NCBI RefSeq assembly: GCF_000003815.2
Contig: NC_049979.1
Span: forward strand, 25,371,899 to 25,435,898
Origin: Branchiostoma floridae
Lineage: Eukaryota > Chordata > Leptocardii > Amphioxiformes > Branchiostomatidae
DNA: 64,000 bases
Direction: 5' to 3'
Below are positions 34,701 through 47,100 of the stretch, one piece after another. The position numbers and the translations under genes are program-made. Within the stretch, counting starts at the first letter, position 1. The number at the start of each line of letters is the position of its first letter. The notes beneath the pieces were generated by a model. It was not told where the DNA came from and did not search any database. It saw only the letters and a list, made by a program, of their open reading frames with translations.

Positions 34701-37700
34701 CTGGTGGTTACTCGTTGTTACTAGAAGTCTGTAAATATCAATTTACAGGGGAGAAATTATAGTCCCACAAGAGTATTCAATGAATTAAGATTTCATCCTT
34801 GTCCTTTTCACTTCCCCAAGGCCGACACACCTTTAATCAATCATATCCCATCTTTTCTAACTCAAAAAAATACCTCTTCTTTTAGATTTACGAAAACGGA
34901 TACTCTTCTGAAATACAAGACTTCCGCCTAAACACAGACTAGAAAAAAACAGCCCTAATCTGAGGCTTGAAAAAGAGCCAAAGAATATGCTGGTCTTACA
35001 TTTAGTATCATTGATGTCCATGCATGGGGCCCATACCAACAGTGCATCGTGTCTGAGCTGTGCTGGGTCTTCCTTCATGGACTCTGCAATTGTAAAAACA
35101 ACATTGTCATCATCTCGTCTTGAAAGTACTGTAAAAGCAGAAACTTTCGTGGTGGTCTAATGTACGCGGTTTTCGTGGTGGCAGCTTCACCACCAACTTA
35201 AAACCACCACAAACATTTTTCCATAGCAGTAAGAGACTACAGTGCATGGTGCTACCGCGAACTTAAATTAAAACCACCGCGAAAAGTCCCAAATTTCCTG
35301 CTACCGCGAAATTAAATCACGTGAACTTACATACATTTACAGTATCACAGATATTACTTTGTTGTTTAAATAGACGTTCAAAAACAAAATCAACAAATCT
35401 ACATATAATAAATGTAGTCGTACAAATATCAGTTAAACTTAAAGCACAGGATCACAATAACATTGTCAATTCATATATTCATCAGAAGAAGGCAAGGTCT
35501 AACAACATTATACATACATGTATATTACACAGGATAGATACAAAATAGCAAAAACTGCTGATATTCATTCCTAATTTCACATTTAGCCCTTGTTGTATTA
35601 TTGGGGTTTGCAAATATTTCAAATGAGCTTATAAATATTTTCAAGTCATATAACTTATAACTGATAGGGTTGGGAAATTGAAAGGAAAACCATATATCTT
35701 GCATTTGTCAGCAAATATTAGCAGGATGCAAAGGTTCAGAGTCTTATCTAACCAATCTCTAGGAAACCTTAAGTTGTACAAGAGGTGATTTTCTCCAACA
35801 CTAACAATATTTTAAAGAAATCTGGATGGTTAACTATTCCTGTTGTATAGTTATTATCAGCAAATAATTCACATCAAGGTCATGTGATCAGCTATTTCTG
35901 AGAACCAAATATAGGGTGAACCTATAGACATTGGCATAAGCCTCTGTCATTGACAAATAGCTTTGGGCAGGTTTAAAACACAGTGTTGGATTTCTCTACA
36001 ACCACAACATTGATTTCTGTCCGCTTTTATCACGTAGGAGGGTCTGCATGCTCTTTTACGTAAGGCGTAGGCAGCCTATTTTATTTCCCGTAATTCGTAG
36101 GGAAAACCATCTTATCTACGTAATTCGTAGCGAGGCGACCAACTTTAGCGTAATTGCCTTCCTTGATTTAGCGTAATACGTAGGGGGCTCTTCTGAATTC
36201 AACGTAAACCGTTGTCGAGACCCCCCATGCAGACCCTCACGTAGGGAGAAAAGATCTAAATATATCCCACTCTTAAATTATTTCGTAGATCAACAGATTT
36301 TATACATATCTTCATCTATTCATATTAAGCACATTTATTAAAATCGTAATCGAAATGTTTCTGCTTCTTCTTTATTTCTTCTTCTCCTGTCACAATCTCT
36401 AAGGGGATTTATCTCCATCGTTCCAGGGCCGAATGACCTGACATTTGGCACAAGGACAGAGTGGACCATTACCCCCAGATGTTTTTTTCTGTCTTTTGGT
36501 AGTTCGTTGCCTTGAAGTTTTTTAGCCATTTTCTGACGCAAACTGCACATTTTTGCCCATGCAATGCACTATCATGCCAAATGTCATGTCCATGAGATAC
36601 TTACAAAAAGAACCTCATTATCATTTTTGGCGGGGGGTCTCTATTTTCAATGTCCGCCGTTTTCAAGCATTTAAATATATGGTAAATGACAGAGCAAATG
36701 TTGCCATGCCAGACATGTGTGGGACCAGGTGTGAGTAGTTGCTAATTGAATCCATATGGCGCAGCCAATCGGCGCGCAACATTTAGTATAAGTGATGGCC
36801 TGGTTAGTCAACTCGGGTACAGCCAATGGGGAAGGGTCTTTCAAATTACCCAGCTTGCTCTAATTAATATTCATGAACACCCATCGCGAACGTCATGCTC
36901 TGAATGTGGGTATTGTCAAAATCTGCTCCATTTAATTATGAACACAGCTCCGAGAAAAGGGAGTGTGAAGACATCATTCTCAGTGGTATTGCCATCAGAG
37001 CGTGTGCAAACTGGCAGAAATCTGGACGCCACCACAAGAAGCGATAGGAACATTTTTGAATGGATTTAATCCTATTAAGTGCAGCATTCACCATAATGCC
37101 TGTTCACAATGAAGCCGATACACGCCATAATGAGATAGCAACAAAACAAGACGGGTACAAAAATAAGCTGGCAAATTTTTAAAATAGACACCAATCCATA
37201 AACATCCTAACACGATTTCAAGTGACAAAACGTGGCATCACAACTAACAAGGCATTCTTTCCTGTATCAAACTCAAAGAAGTGAACTAGTGTAGTAAAAG
37301 TGATACCAGTGTGGTACACTGGTATCACTTGCTAAGCTGGCAACTACAGTGATGGCTTCCATATTTGTGGCACTTTTACAACTGTCCAACAAGTTTCACT
37401 TCTGCAACTATACTCATGGATACCTTCCTAGTGTCACTTCTACAAGTATGATTATTGGCTACAACAACACAACATGTTTGCCTATTTTGGTCTATCTGAC
37501 CATCCCCAAGGAGGAAAAAAATTTATTTTCTGAAATCAGGCAAAAATTATAGAACGTGTTGATGTCATCCATAAAATTTACTTGCAGCAATGCTGTGGCC
37601 TAAGTAAGAAATATGCAGCAGGTAGTTAGCAAGATGGAAGCAAAATATAATCCTACATTAGTGACTGGAGTAAACAATTTTCCCATACATTCGTCATGCC

Positions 37701-40700
37701 TGTCGGCCAAGCCTTTGTGGGCACCATCAGAGACATACCATATAAGGTCAACAACCCAATGCCATATCTACAATCCTCTCTATAATTTTGCTTTTCACCT
37801 GAGGATTTCAGATTTTAGATGAGGAAACGGAATTTATCACAAACTTACACCAGAAACACACATGTACGTCAGGGTAGGAACAACAAAGCAAACATTTGCA
37901 AACAAACGCAGGATATTTCCCTACATCAATGTAACATAAAGCGTGGTTGTCTCACAGAACTCAACATTTATAATCAAAATCTGTGACCTCAATTCAATGA
38001 TTCTCCCATTACCATCTTTTATTTTTTAAGAGTATACAATTCTGTGGTTAAATGCTTAGACTGGGGATGTTAATTTTGTACTTATGTGACCCATAAATAG
38101 ACTCTGGTATCCAATTTCATGCCAACAGGTGCACAGGCACCATGTTTTTGTTCTCACAGACAAGATGGATGATAATGCCAGCACCACCTGTCTAAGTGGA
38201 TGTCACATAATCTACATTTTATTTTACCTCTTCTGTTCTGGTTGGAGGTAATAGTATTACTATTACTAATACTGATGTGTATTCTTGGGTCAGGCAAAAG
38301 AAACAAACATCTATGATAGACCCAGATGGCACCACAGGAGCCAAAAGGACAACATACTAGTACCAGACTGGTTGACATTTCAAACCTTGACTTGACTTTT
38401 ATTACATTGATAATGTAATGCAAAATCTAAAAAGGACAAGGGTATCGTGCAACATAATAAAATGTGACAAAATGTGAGCATTTGGGGGTTTATACATATC
38501 CTAAATGGTCATATTTTTTCAAGTAAAAAAAATCTGAATTGTGTGAATTTAAGCCCTATTCATGATGCACAAATCTAATCTTATTCATTTTGGTAAGCCG
38601 AAATCATGGACGCTCTGGAATGGATTCCAAATTTTTCCAAACCCCCTCACAGGTGGATCTGAAATGGTTTCTAACATGCAAAAAGTCATGGATGCAAAAG
38701 TGGACTGAATACGTTTTCTCGCAGTGTTCATGCGGGAACATGAGGTTACAGTTCTTTGCACAACACAGAAATGTTTTTTGCCCTTAGGCCACACCAATTT
38801 GATCTGTTGCTTCTCGGATTTTTTTAGAAAAATATTGGGGCGGTCGGTCGAAAAAAAAAATTTTTTGCAAAAGTCTGGGGTGAACATATGAGGCTTAGGC
38901 CACACCAATTTAGTTTCTTGGTTCACGGATTCGCTCGCTCCTATTTTTTTGAAAAAAAAAATAAAAATTACCACTCAGCAAATTTTCACCATTAATGAAA
39001 CCATTCACCAACTTTCTGGTGTAGCAAATTGGCCTTTATATCATAAGCTCCTTAAAATGTGGGTATTATTATTGCAGTTATATTTTTCATTCATGAAAAA
39101 AGGGACAAGCATAAAAACTGACACTACTTTTGTAATTTTCAATGAACTGGTGCTGTTACTGTACAGTAATAGTGTTTTTGTACTTTTTTCAAGCTGAAAA
39201 CTTTTCATTCTTTATGTTTTGGATTAGCCCTTACCTTTACCCCAACCATTTTACATTTTTTATTTTTATTTCGCCCTCTTGCTCCATATTTTTTATGAAA
39301 AAATCCGTGAACCAAGAAATCAAATTGGTGTGGCCTTATATAACACAAAAAACAAGGTCAGTCGTCATGTTTTCAGCTTTTCATGGCATGATTTATCCAA
39401 TGAATGTCTTCCTTTGATTTGATAGCACTGAATATTCTGAATAAAGGGAATTGTTTTTATATCTCTAGAGAGCGACAACACCCTGCCATGATGATGATGA
39501 TGTTTTTATACTGAAATTATGTGTGTTGCATTTATCTTTAATCACTACTATTACCATAATGTAAACCTATATCATTTTTCTTGGGACTAAATCGGGACAT
39601 CCGAGAAGCAACAAATTGAATTGGTTTGGCCTTATAGCTTAGTCTCTACCACACTCCAGGTCGCTGGAAAACCGTAGAAATGGAACAAATTGAGGAGTAA
39701 ACCGGCCAGAAGAGTTTAGCTGGTTACACCATGTGTACAGAGTGCAATGACAGGAAGTGAGTGGGAAGATAGTGTCACTGCAGAGGTAAGATTTGAAAGA
39801 GTGATAAGGTTAAAACATCATTCATGAAGGTCACAGGGTCAATGGGAGAGACTAGTAAAGTAGTATAATGGAAGTACAAATTCAGGGGTGGTATTGTTTT
39901 TCATCCAATCATCCCTTGAAAGTTGAGACATATTAAAAACTCACAGAGGTGTAAGATATTGTTTTTCCAATGTGTAAAAGAAAAAATACAACTAGCGCAC
40001 CACGCAAGTGAAGGCTGTGGAAACTACTGCCAAAAACTAAAGGTATCTCTAGAGGTGGCAAGGAGTATCTGCAAGGAGATGGCATCTAAGATGCCAGATA
40101 CAACACAAGATGTCCATTCAATAAGGTCACAAGTGATCATGGAAGCTAATCTCCAAGCAAATGTTGGGTAGTAAGATCTGACTGCCAGAAAATCTGACCA
40201 TCCCTTCCATACATCTGCTTCAGCATAGTAACAGTGAATGCAACCTCCAGCACTAAGGTCTGCTTAAAACCAACAACAATCTACAGTCGTGTGACTATCA
40301 TTGTGAGTGATGCTCATCTTCTGACACAAGGTCAGGAAGTATTGCAGGACTCCCCCAGCACAGGAATGCATTATGGTGCATGTGGGACACCCGAGATCGT
40401 TACACATTGGAAAACCAGTCGATGCCACCTCACATAATTCCAATGGGTACCCTAACATGGCCACATATAAGGCTTGTTGTTCGTCGTCAACTTAGTGAGA
40501 ATAGCAACTATTGGAGGCTGTCTATGGACCGGCTCACACGAGGAAAATTTCTTGTCGTACGACTTCACTTGACTCTGTTCAGATCCACATGACTTATGAT
40601 AAAACACACACAGACCAAGGACTCCCATTGCACCCCACATGTAAAAAACTGTTGACCCCCCATTGACCACAACACCGTGTAACATGTGCATTTTGAACAA

Positions 40701-43700
40701 ACTCAGTTTTGTAGTGAAAATGTTCTATCACTAGTAACATGCATTGGCATAATACCGGTAGTAAGACTTATACCGGTAGATTCAAAATACTGGAACTTAA
40801 AGAGATCTACACATGCAACAATAGTTATTTCTGAGCTGTGCACACTTCAGACATCTAGGTGTCCAATACATCATTTACAAAGCATCGATAACAATGCATT
40901 CGCAGACAACAAGGCCAAAAGTTTTCAGTATCTTTTTCGGGGTAGGCAGCTCGTCGTGGGACGAACACACTGTCACATTCATTGCCAAATTTATAGATCA
41001 TGATTACACATGCTCACGGCACAAGACGAACATGATTCAACAACAATCTTGAATTTCTGTTGGTGACCTACAACTCATGTAAAAGTGTGAAGGACCGTTG
41101 CATAATAGCCCGGATCTATGACTGAGTGGGCAAAATTGAACGTACGCAGCCATTTTCCCGCCATTTTTATATCTACGCTAGCAGTGAAGTGTTACGTCAT
41201 AGCGGTTGTGACGGACAGAAGTTAAATGAAAATTCTTGACAGTATACGTCCGTTTTCTCATGACATTTTGTATGCTCATGTATGTTTATGTTTTATGCAT
41301 TTACTGACAGAAAAGGAAGGAACATCAGAGGATGTATAAATGTACATAGCGGCAGTTAACTGTGCCGTGTTTCTTCCTCGTTCCTACCGGTATTTTTTAC
41401 CCCCTCCCAACCACGCGCCCGTTCGCCGTGTAATTCCGCGGCGTGTTACAATTACAATATTACGCTTTTAGCAGGACAAGAGTGGCAGAAAAGTTACACA
41501 GAAGAAGTGGCAAGGGTAACCTATAACAGCAACATGTAAGTGGAGAAAATGATGCGTTGAAAATTTGTCAAATCAGTATGGCTAGAGAAATCGTCGTAAA
41601 CGTACCGGTATTATGATAATAGATGTTACTGCGTTAGAGATCCTCAACTGGCGTGTTGTTTCTGCATATGACTCCGTCGTTCTAACCGTCTCCATTTTCC
41701 TTCTTATCCTGTCACTGTTCCACACTCCTATCAAACAGCGGGTTGGGGTTTTGTGTGCGTGAAGAACTTGCGCGTGAAAAATCTGCGCGTGACAATATGC
41801 AAATTTTTTAAGTTTTTGCAGTTTTATACTTAAAAGCTCAAACAAGATGGCACAAAATGGAATTAATCATCATATTGTTACATTCTAGAGTACAAAATCT
41901 CAATTTGAGTGATTTTCAAGTGATTTTTAAATGTTAAGTTTCCTTGCTACACATTTTCTGACATATTTCAGGAACTTTATTTTTTCACGCGCACATTTTT
42001 CACGCGCACACGTAAATTCTCCATGCGCAGAAAACCCATTCCCTCAAACAGTGAGTTTCCTCCAGTTTGACTTTGAGCTGTTGTCCTCTGTCATCCTTAG
42101 GAAACAAGTTCCGTATAAAACAGCAAACAAAACAAAAAAATACTGGGAAATGGAAGGTAAACAAGTTTGACCGAGGTAGTGTCGGTTCCGAAGCGGGAGA
42201 ACGCAATTAACATATGACTCCTGACCTCCTGCTGCCAGCAAACAGGCGTCGAGAAGCGACGGGCGACGCATTTCCGTTCACACAAGGAAAACAGAGTCAG
42301 AGATCTCGCCGGGTGGCCGTGAGCAGTCGTACATCTACCCTGAGGTTAACGTACGAAAGGGCCATAAAATATCTGTCACCCGACGCCGCAGGTGTGTTCA
42401 CAAGAAGCAAAAAACGTGTCGTACATGTGTGTCAAAGACGGACGACTTTGACATAAGCTAAAGCCCTAAAGCTAACAAGTCTGGGATCCAGCAAGATAGC
42501 AAGGGCTTCTAAAACAGGTATTGAACACATGGATATTTGAAGTGTGTATTGTATTCCCCAGGGATTACTGATGCTGCATGCTGCTGCCAGTAGATCTTTG
42601 TACTTCAGCGTTTTTTTCCTAATGTGGCAGATTACGGTAAGGTTACAGTACCAAGCAGGACTTCAAATTCAATATGAGGTTACAGCATTTACAAAACTTT
42701 CACTTAAAAGCACTCTTTTAAAAAGCAAGTGTCCACTTTTAACTCACATTGCAACAACTAAAACAACTGACATCGGCTTCCAAAAATTTAACACCCCGTT
42801 GGAAATCATCTATTCTCCACAAATATCTTCACCAAATCAGCTGCAAACTTTAACTGTACTAGAGAAAATTCATTTCAATTGTGGCATATAATCAGAAAAA
42901 AATAATGATCATTTTATGATTCATAAAGTAAAGATACGGCCTCGTTAAAAACCAAATACACAAGTACCTACAGAATGGATTTAAAAACATTGATCTATAT
43001 ATACATGCGTACTAAATTTCCCACATAAACGCTTAAAATCCCATGGGCAAAAAATCTGGGCACCATTTTCATTCACTGACTGAGATGTCGTCATGTTGGC
43101 ATATGGCCAAGTTAGCATTACCACAGGATTTGCCTTAACCTTTTACCACAAAGTTTGTAATAATTATGAATTCAGCATTCGTTTAAAAACCTATCCGTGT
43201 TTTGACATGCATTCTAGCAAAAAAAGGGCACCAAGGACCTTTCCTTGTTCACCATGTCCTAAAATGAGGTTAGCATATAAATTAAGAACCTCAGGGTTAT
43301 AACAATACAAGACTGAGGGTAACATTGAGTTACGAAAGTGGAAAAAAAACATTAAATGGTATATGATGATTTATCATTGGCAGTTTTGACAGACAATTCA
43401 AACTACATTTGCACTAATCTCAATGTTTTTCACAAAGGAAATATGCAAATAAGCCTCCATAGGCAGGTGGAGGGAAAGGCCCCAAAGGTGCACATTTTTT
43501 TACCATATGAAGCCATTATGAAAGCTAATATTTTATGATTGTGAAAGTGATGCACATTTTCTCAATACAAGATCAACTTTGGAGAGGATAATCAGCTAAT
43601 ACTGTTTTAGTTTCCCACAAAATGACCCCGAAGGTAAACTTCTATTCCCGAAAGTCATAAAAGGTCACGTTATAAAAGCAGAATAATAGAGGAAAATACA

Positions 43701-43967
43701 ATACCTGGGTTCCATTCGGGAATTGATGCTTGGTAATCTTGTCCGACCCGCATGCCAGCCTCTGTGAACGGAAAACGAGTCAATGATCAACACTTTTTTT
43801 CTTCAAAAGTGGGCAGACAAAGACAAGAAGATGTGAGGGGTGCAGAACGGGTGTTTACCGTGCTCCTCGTCGCTGCTACTGTCGTCCGATACGTGCCCAT
43901 TGCTGGCCCCCGACGGGGCATCCCCCCGTGTCCGCGGACTCAATATATCAACGTTTCTACCGACCAT
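22788..43967 (-). CDS. RCOR: CoREST / REST corepressor (complete)
   Basis: CoREST is the scaffold that couples LSD1 demethylase and HDAC1/2 on nucleosomes in the nucleus. Minus-strand exons in order: 43859-43967, 43705-43761, 35000-35083, 33962-34014, 33640-33718, 32760-32842, 31382-31506, 30898-30973 or 30390-30483, 27456-27562, 26245-26452, 25543-25626, 24960-25017, 24498-24613, 23220-23357, 22788-23111. The sum is 1701 nt with the first alternative exon (566 residues) or 1719 nt with the second. All phases match. Order: acidic [10 protein letters not shown] start, ELM2 ([11 protein letters not shown] to [20 protein letters not shown]), SANT1, acidic linker, CX2CX15CX2C finger, coiled-coil linker, SANT2 and a Pro-rich tail with QQPPPLIRP. 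The start chosen is the ATG in GCCACCATGG; an in-frame upstream extension is open. Intron 2 spans 8.6 kb and carries many repeats. Confidence 0.95.
24498..25017 (-). other. RCOR: SANT2 domain of CoREST (exons 24960-25017 and 24498-24613)
   Basis: The two exons join in phase 1 to give [20 protein letters not shown], then [19 protein letters not shown] and [16 protein letters not shown]. This is the myb-like SANT2 module that contacts nucleosomal DNA in LSD1-CoREST complexes. The next exon (23220-23357) continues with [11 protein letters not shown] and a Ser/Asp/Glu-rich stretch. Confidence 0.9.
27456..27562 (-). CDS. RCOR: CoREST exon encoding a GATA-like zinc finger
   Basis: Read in phase 0 from 27562, this exon gives [19 protein letters not shown] then [11 protein letters not shown], a CX2CX15CX2C pattern like GATA/MTA-type fingers. 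The last codon is completed by the next exon to give WRRTGVMR. The upstream alternative exons end in phase 0 and the downstream exon starts with one nucleotide, so the finger is in frame between the acidic linker and the [18 protein letters not shown] segment. I do not recall this finger in vertebrate RCOR1-3; zinc binding and function are inferred. Confidence 0.8.
27645..27754. repeat. Left arm of large inverted repeat at assembly gap
   Basis: This 110-bp segment is the near-exact reverse complement of 28582-28691, with about two or three mismatches, and abuts the N run. It lies in a CoREST intron. Its minus strand contains an open segment ending before GTACGT that encodes [18 protein letters not shown]. 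Confidence 0.9.
27755..28504. other. Assembly gap (750 N)
   Basis: The gap is unsequenced. Phase continuity of the flanking CoREST exons (30390 or 30898 to 27562) does not require an exon here, but one of length divisible by three could be hidden. Confidence 0.99.
28559..28691. repeat. Right arm of inverted repeat with terminal hairpin
   Basis: 28582-28691 mirrors 27645-27754. Just outside it, 28559-28572 (GACCTAGTTCTTGC) pairs with 28580-28593 around a 7-nt loop, as expected at the turning point of a palindrome. The plus strand at 28566-28637 is open between an AG and GTACGT and encodes [20 protein letters not shown] and further residues. The arm difference in the codon for Ser (TCC or TCT) is synonymous. 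Confidence 0.85.
28897..29939. mobile_element. piggyBac-like non-autonomous transposon
   Basis: Ends CCCTTGTCCTGC and GCAGGACAAGGG are inverted repeats and are directly flanked by TTAA (28893-28896, 29940-29943), the piggyBac insertion signature. Internal copies of the palindrome GGTTATATAACC lie near the right end. No transposase is present. The element is about 1.04 kb and lies in a CoREST intron. Confidence 0.8.
30390..30483 (-). CDS. RCOR: CoREST alternative acidic exon B
   Basis: Minus strand, after TTTTTCAG, ending before GTAAGT. In frame it gives [20 protein letters not shown], then [12 protein letters not shown], 94 nt, phase 2 to phase 0. The core [14 protein letters not shown] is shared with exon A at 30898-30973, pointing to tandem duplication. 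The extra Ser-rich flanks are potential phosphorylation sites. Confidence 0.8.
30898..30973 (-). CDS. RCOR: CoREST alternative acidic exon A
   Basis: Minus strand, after TTTGTTGCAG, ending before GTAAGT. It gives [20 protein letters not shown] then GKGGNT, 76 nt, phase 2 to phase 0. It follows the SANT1 exon (QSD|). If exon B were spliced after it, B would be read CGA GAG TGA, an immediate stop, so A and B should be mutually exclusive. Confidence 0.8.
32118..32538. mobile_element. TIR element with 9-bp target duplication (421 bp)
   Basis: The ends TAGCCTGGGTACCATCCGGA and the reverse complement at the right end form long inverted repeats. An exact 9-bp duplication TAAAGCAAT flanks it (32109-32117 and 32539-32547). 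It shares TAGCC ends and a 9-bp duplication with elements at 47301 and 52376. The 9-bp duplication suggests a Mutator- or Merlin-type transposase. Confidence 0.8.
32905..32982. repeat. Tandem duplication, 40-bp unit twice
   Basis: Two adjacent copies of TTTAGATGGAAGGCTCCTTT followed by CCAATAGATGGATAAATT in a CoREST intron. Confidence 0.85.
33173..33534. mobile_element. Small TIR transposon (hAT-like ends)
   Basis: Inverted ends CAGGGCTCGAAATAC and GTATTTCGAGCCCTG are perfect, with ATGTT on both sides. Internally GTGCACCCA is repeated many times near both ends (subterminal repeats). The CAGGGCTCGAAAT end is typical of hAT, but only 5 bp of duplication are visible. It lies in a CoREST intron. 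Confidence 0.75.
34498..34691. mobile_element. MITE copy 1 (TACTGTAAATGCAG ends)
   Basis: It begins TACTGTAAATGCAGAAACTT and ends CATTTACAGTA, with GCGGTGG-type inner repeats. It is related to the copy at 35127-35344. No coding capacity. Confidence 0.75.
35127..35344. mobile_element. MITE copy 2 (same family as 34498-34691)
   Basis: It begins TACTGTAAAAGCAGAAACTT and ends CATTTACAGTA. Inner CGCGGTTTTCGTGGTGG and its complements form arms. It lies next to the ELM2 exon 35000-35083. Confidence 0.75.
36039..36237. mobile_element. hAT-like MITE, 199 bp
   Basis: Perfect 12-bp inverted ends AGGGTCTGCATG / CATGCAGACCCT are flanked by an exact 8-bp duplication CACGTAGG (36031-36038, 36238-36245). 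The interior is built from repeated CGTAATTCGTAG-like words. Related words recur near 47670-47790. Confidence 0.8.
38784..39636. mobile_element. Nested pair of inverted-repeat elements
   Basis: An outer pair (TAGGCCACACCAATTTGATC at 38785 and its inverted relative ending near 39635) encloses an inner pair (from 38895 and ending near 39339). Both pairs share TAGGCCACACCAATTT. The subterminal part differs: GTTGCTTCTCGGA outside, TTTCTTGGTTCACGGA inside. This suggests two members of one family, one inserted in the other. It lies in CoREST intron 2. Confidence 0.7.
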
Positions 43968-44160
43968 GGTGGCCCCACTTGACGGTACAACGCGAATGTC
44001 GGCCTTTTCTGTCCGAGAAAAATGTCCGGAAATAGCCGAAGAGACAATAAAATTTTCAACTTTGTTAGAGCGTGCCACATCCGCCGGGCGACTCTCCACA
44101 TCTGAATAGTCTGTAGCGGAGGGATACACTAAAAGACCCATTCCGCTCGCACTCACTATT
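43968..44160 (-). promoter_or_regulatory. 5' UTR / start region of CoREST
   Basis: The frame of the first CoREST exon stays open upstream to about 44156 and includes another ATG near 44141 (MGLLVYPSATDYSD). The downstream ATG at 43965-43967 has the better context (GCCACCATGG) and is used here. No TATA box was recognised; the region has a moderate CpG content. Confidence 0.4.
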
Positions 44161-47100
44161 TACATAACTTTCTAGGGCTAAACTTGCAAAAGTTAGCACT
44201 TATATTCTGCGTTTTTCACATGTTTTGTATTTTCTGAGCCAAATAATGAAGCTTAGCCAGTGTAGTTCTGTTTTGTGACGGAACTACTTTTTACGCGTAT
44301 GTCACCAATCCGTGCTGAGTACCTAAAGTCCAAAATCGCCGTCGTGTGTCGAAATTGACTAAGATGTGAAAAACACCAAGTTTGTGCTCTAAGTGCCGTA
44401 TTAGGCAGTATGGGGACAGTAGAAAGAATACAGATTATGTTATGCTCTTGCTTTCGTTTTTTTCGTGGATGCCAAGCCAAGGAGCTAAATTCAGCACAAC
44501 GCACAAAGCTGCGGGGAGATCCGTTCATAACCATACTGGGTGGGTTTGATGAACAAGGTTACCAGCTTCAAAACGCCTTTGTCGTGCCCTTGTTGTGCCC
44601 CTCCTTTGTCTAAAATGATTGTCACATGGTACCGTGATAAGGATTTGTCTGTTTGGACACCTTCTGTGGGTAGAATCTGCGACTGCACCAATGTAAGCAG
44701 TAACGGTTGCTCCCCAATTCGTAAACGCCCTTGTTCACTGTGCACATGTTTGGGTGCAACCCTGGTTTTCCCTCGAAGTCATCAGCATTTTTCGACTGGG
44801 GCAATGAATACAACGTTATGCGCTTGAACAAGTAATTTTTTCGATTAATTGGGGGTAATTCAGATGGTACTAAATAACCTTCTTTGTCCTGCAATCAGCC
44901 TTACCAAAGTCGGTGTATCAAAGACCCGATTGGGAGAGAGTTTATTGGGCTAAGTAAAAAAAAAAGATTTTGTTTGAAAAGACCACAACATTGTGTAATT
45001 GTTTTGTAGGTAACGTTAGGGCCCATTCGATATCTTCAAGGTTAGTTCCAAACTCGGCTGAGCTATCTTTAGAATTTTCTTCAGTCAGTAACGTCAACGT
45101 TAGCTGTAGTATTCAGATGAGCATGCCTAATGCGTACGGTGAACTGGTTCGTCAAGGGAGGGATTGGGGCACCCAATGGGTTATTTGATACACATACATG
45201 GGTGGCTGTGCCCCCTATATAGGCCCCGCATGCTGACCAATCTCCACACAATAGACTTCATGCAAGATTATGGTCCAAGAGGGCTAAGCTGCAACTCATT
45301 TTTGGTCGTTGTATAAGAAGTATAGACAACTGTTTGTGAGGAGAACGTGAATATCTGTCAACCTTTTATTGTGTAATACTGTTGGTAAACACAGCCCTAA
45401 AGAAATTAAATTAGTCTACGTTTACTAGAATATCCTATCGGTTTGCCACTTATTTTCAATTCAACGATCACACAGTATTAAAATATATTTTAGCTTTTTA
45501 TCGGATGAAATGATCGTAAGATTTGGTTCTTAGGCACAGAACCATGCATATTTTCATCATCTGGCGAATTATATGAGAACCTATGGGGTCTTACCATCCT
45601 GTTACTAAAGGCTGCGACTGTATGATCAAGCAGATTTGCCGTTTGTAATCGCATATTGTCAAACTTAGCCCAAGTATAGTTAACCTGAATGTTTAACCAA
45701 AGCTGAGTCACTATTTTTCACAAATCCTGACAGGTAAAAAAATGTCATTTTTACCACAATTCTCTAGAGAGAAAACAGTTTCTGGGGGCAGTTCTTTGTT
45801 GGTGTCAACGGGTGCCCCGGGAGTGTTCCAATTGTGTACCTTATGGACCGAGGGTTTGTTAAAAATGATACTCCCGTCCATCGACCGTGGGTATCGCGTT
45901 CTCAGTCGTCGTTTGCGCCCCTAGAAACTGCGTGATAATGACCTGTAGAACTATAGACACATATTAGTGAACCGCTAATTAGTACCAACGTTACGTATAT
46001 ACGACAGATGCGGGATCTTTGACCCCCGTGGACATAATCATGAACATGAATAATGAGTCACTCAATACGAATCAATAGTGGCGGTGAAATTGTTCCACAC
46101 GAGGTACATGATGGTAAATGCCTTCTACTTTTTTTCTAGGCAAGTTTAAGAGGAATTCATGCCTGTTTTTCTGTGATCATGAACAATAAAAGACAAGCCG
46201 GTTTTATGCCGACACGTTTAATATATTTTATAACGTCCTTGTTGAAGTTTATTCATCATGCGAGTCCTGATTATATCCAGGTTGCCCACCACCCTTGTAG
46301 CAGTTTGGCAGTAATATAGTTTATAATTTACGTCTACACTTGGCAAGTTGGCAATATCAACATGTAAAAACAGTTTAGAAAATGCAGAATATAGTAACCC
46401 TTAACTAGAATCAAGTTTACCTGCGAACTGCGAGCGTTTTGCTTTCGGTGGAGATTTCACAACGGTCATCTCGCTTCCTTGCTTCCCTCTTGACTCACCA
46501 AACAACAGAAAAGTCTGTCACAAGAGACAGCTGGACGGCAGGCTTATTCATATTGATGAATCAGAGAGCCTGCATATTAATGAGGCCCGTGGCTTACACG
46601 GTAGGAGCTATTATTGGCTCGGGGGAGGACTTGGTTCGAGAAAATATTCTTTTGTTCTTTCGCGGAGCTAACGAAGTAGATTTTCTTGAAGGTATATTTG
46701 GACTAATTTGAAATCACAATATACATGTGATAAGTTATAGCTCACGAGGATAGCGATAATAGCATACTCCGAAGAGCCGAAATATGCACTACTGATAGTA
46801 ATCGGTAGGTGGTGTATGTATGATACACGTGTTGCACTACAAAATTTTAACCAGTTCCCTAGGGCTCTGAAATTTCTTCCGTCATCTTTATAATTGGTAT
46901 CTCTATTTTATCACCCAAGAGTTTCTTGTAGAAAACTATTGTTTTCTGTGCATTTGGATAGCATGACTCTTAGTTGTGACAAAACAACAGAACAGAACAA
47001 TAACATTGACACATAGAAAATTAACACCCTTATAAGGTAAGCTAATGTTTTTTCGCTTTAACAAGATTAAAAAATGAACAACAACAACAACGTGTCAAGC

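Larger units (their letters stand above)
31382..35083 (-). other. RCOR: ELM2 and SANT1 domains of CoREST (exons 35000-35083, 33962-34014, 33640-33718, 32760-32842, 31382-31506)
   Basis: Joined exons read [40 protein letters not shown], then [19 protein letters not shown] (ELM2, HDAC-binding side). They continue with [40 protein letters not shown] and [20 protein letters not shown] (SANT1). Conservation with vertebrate RCOR is very high, so HDAC1/2 recruitment is probably retained. Confidence 0.92.
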
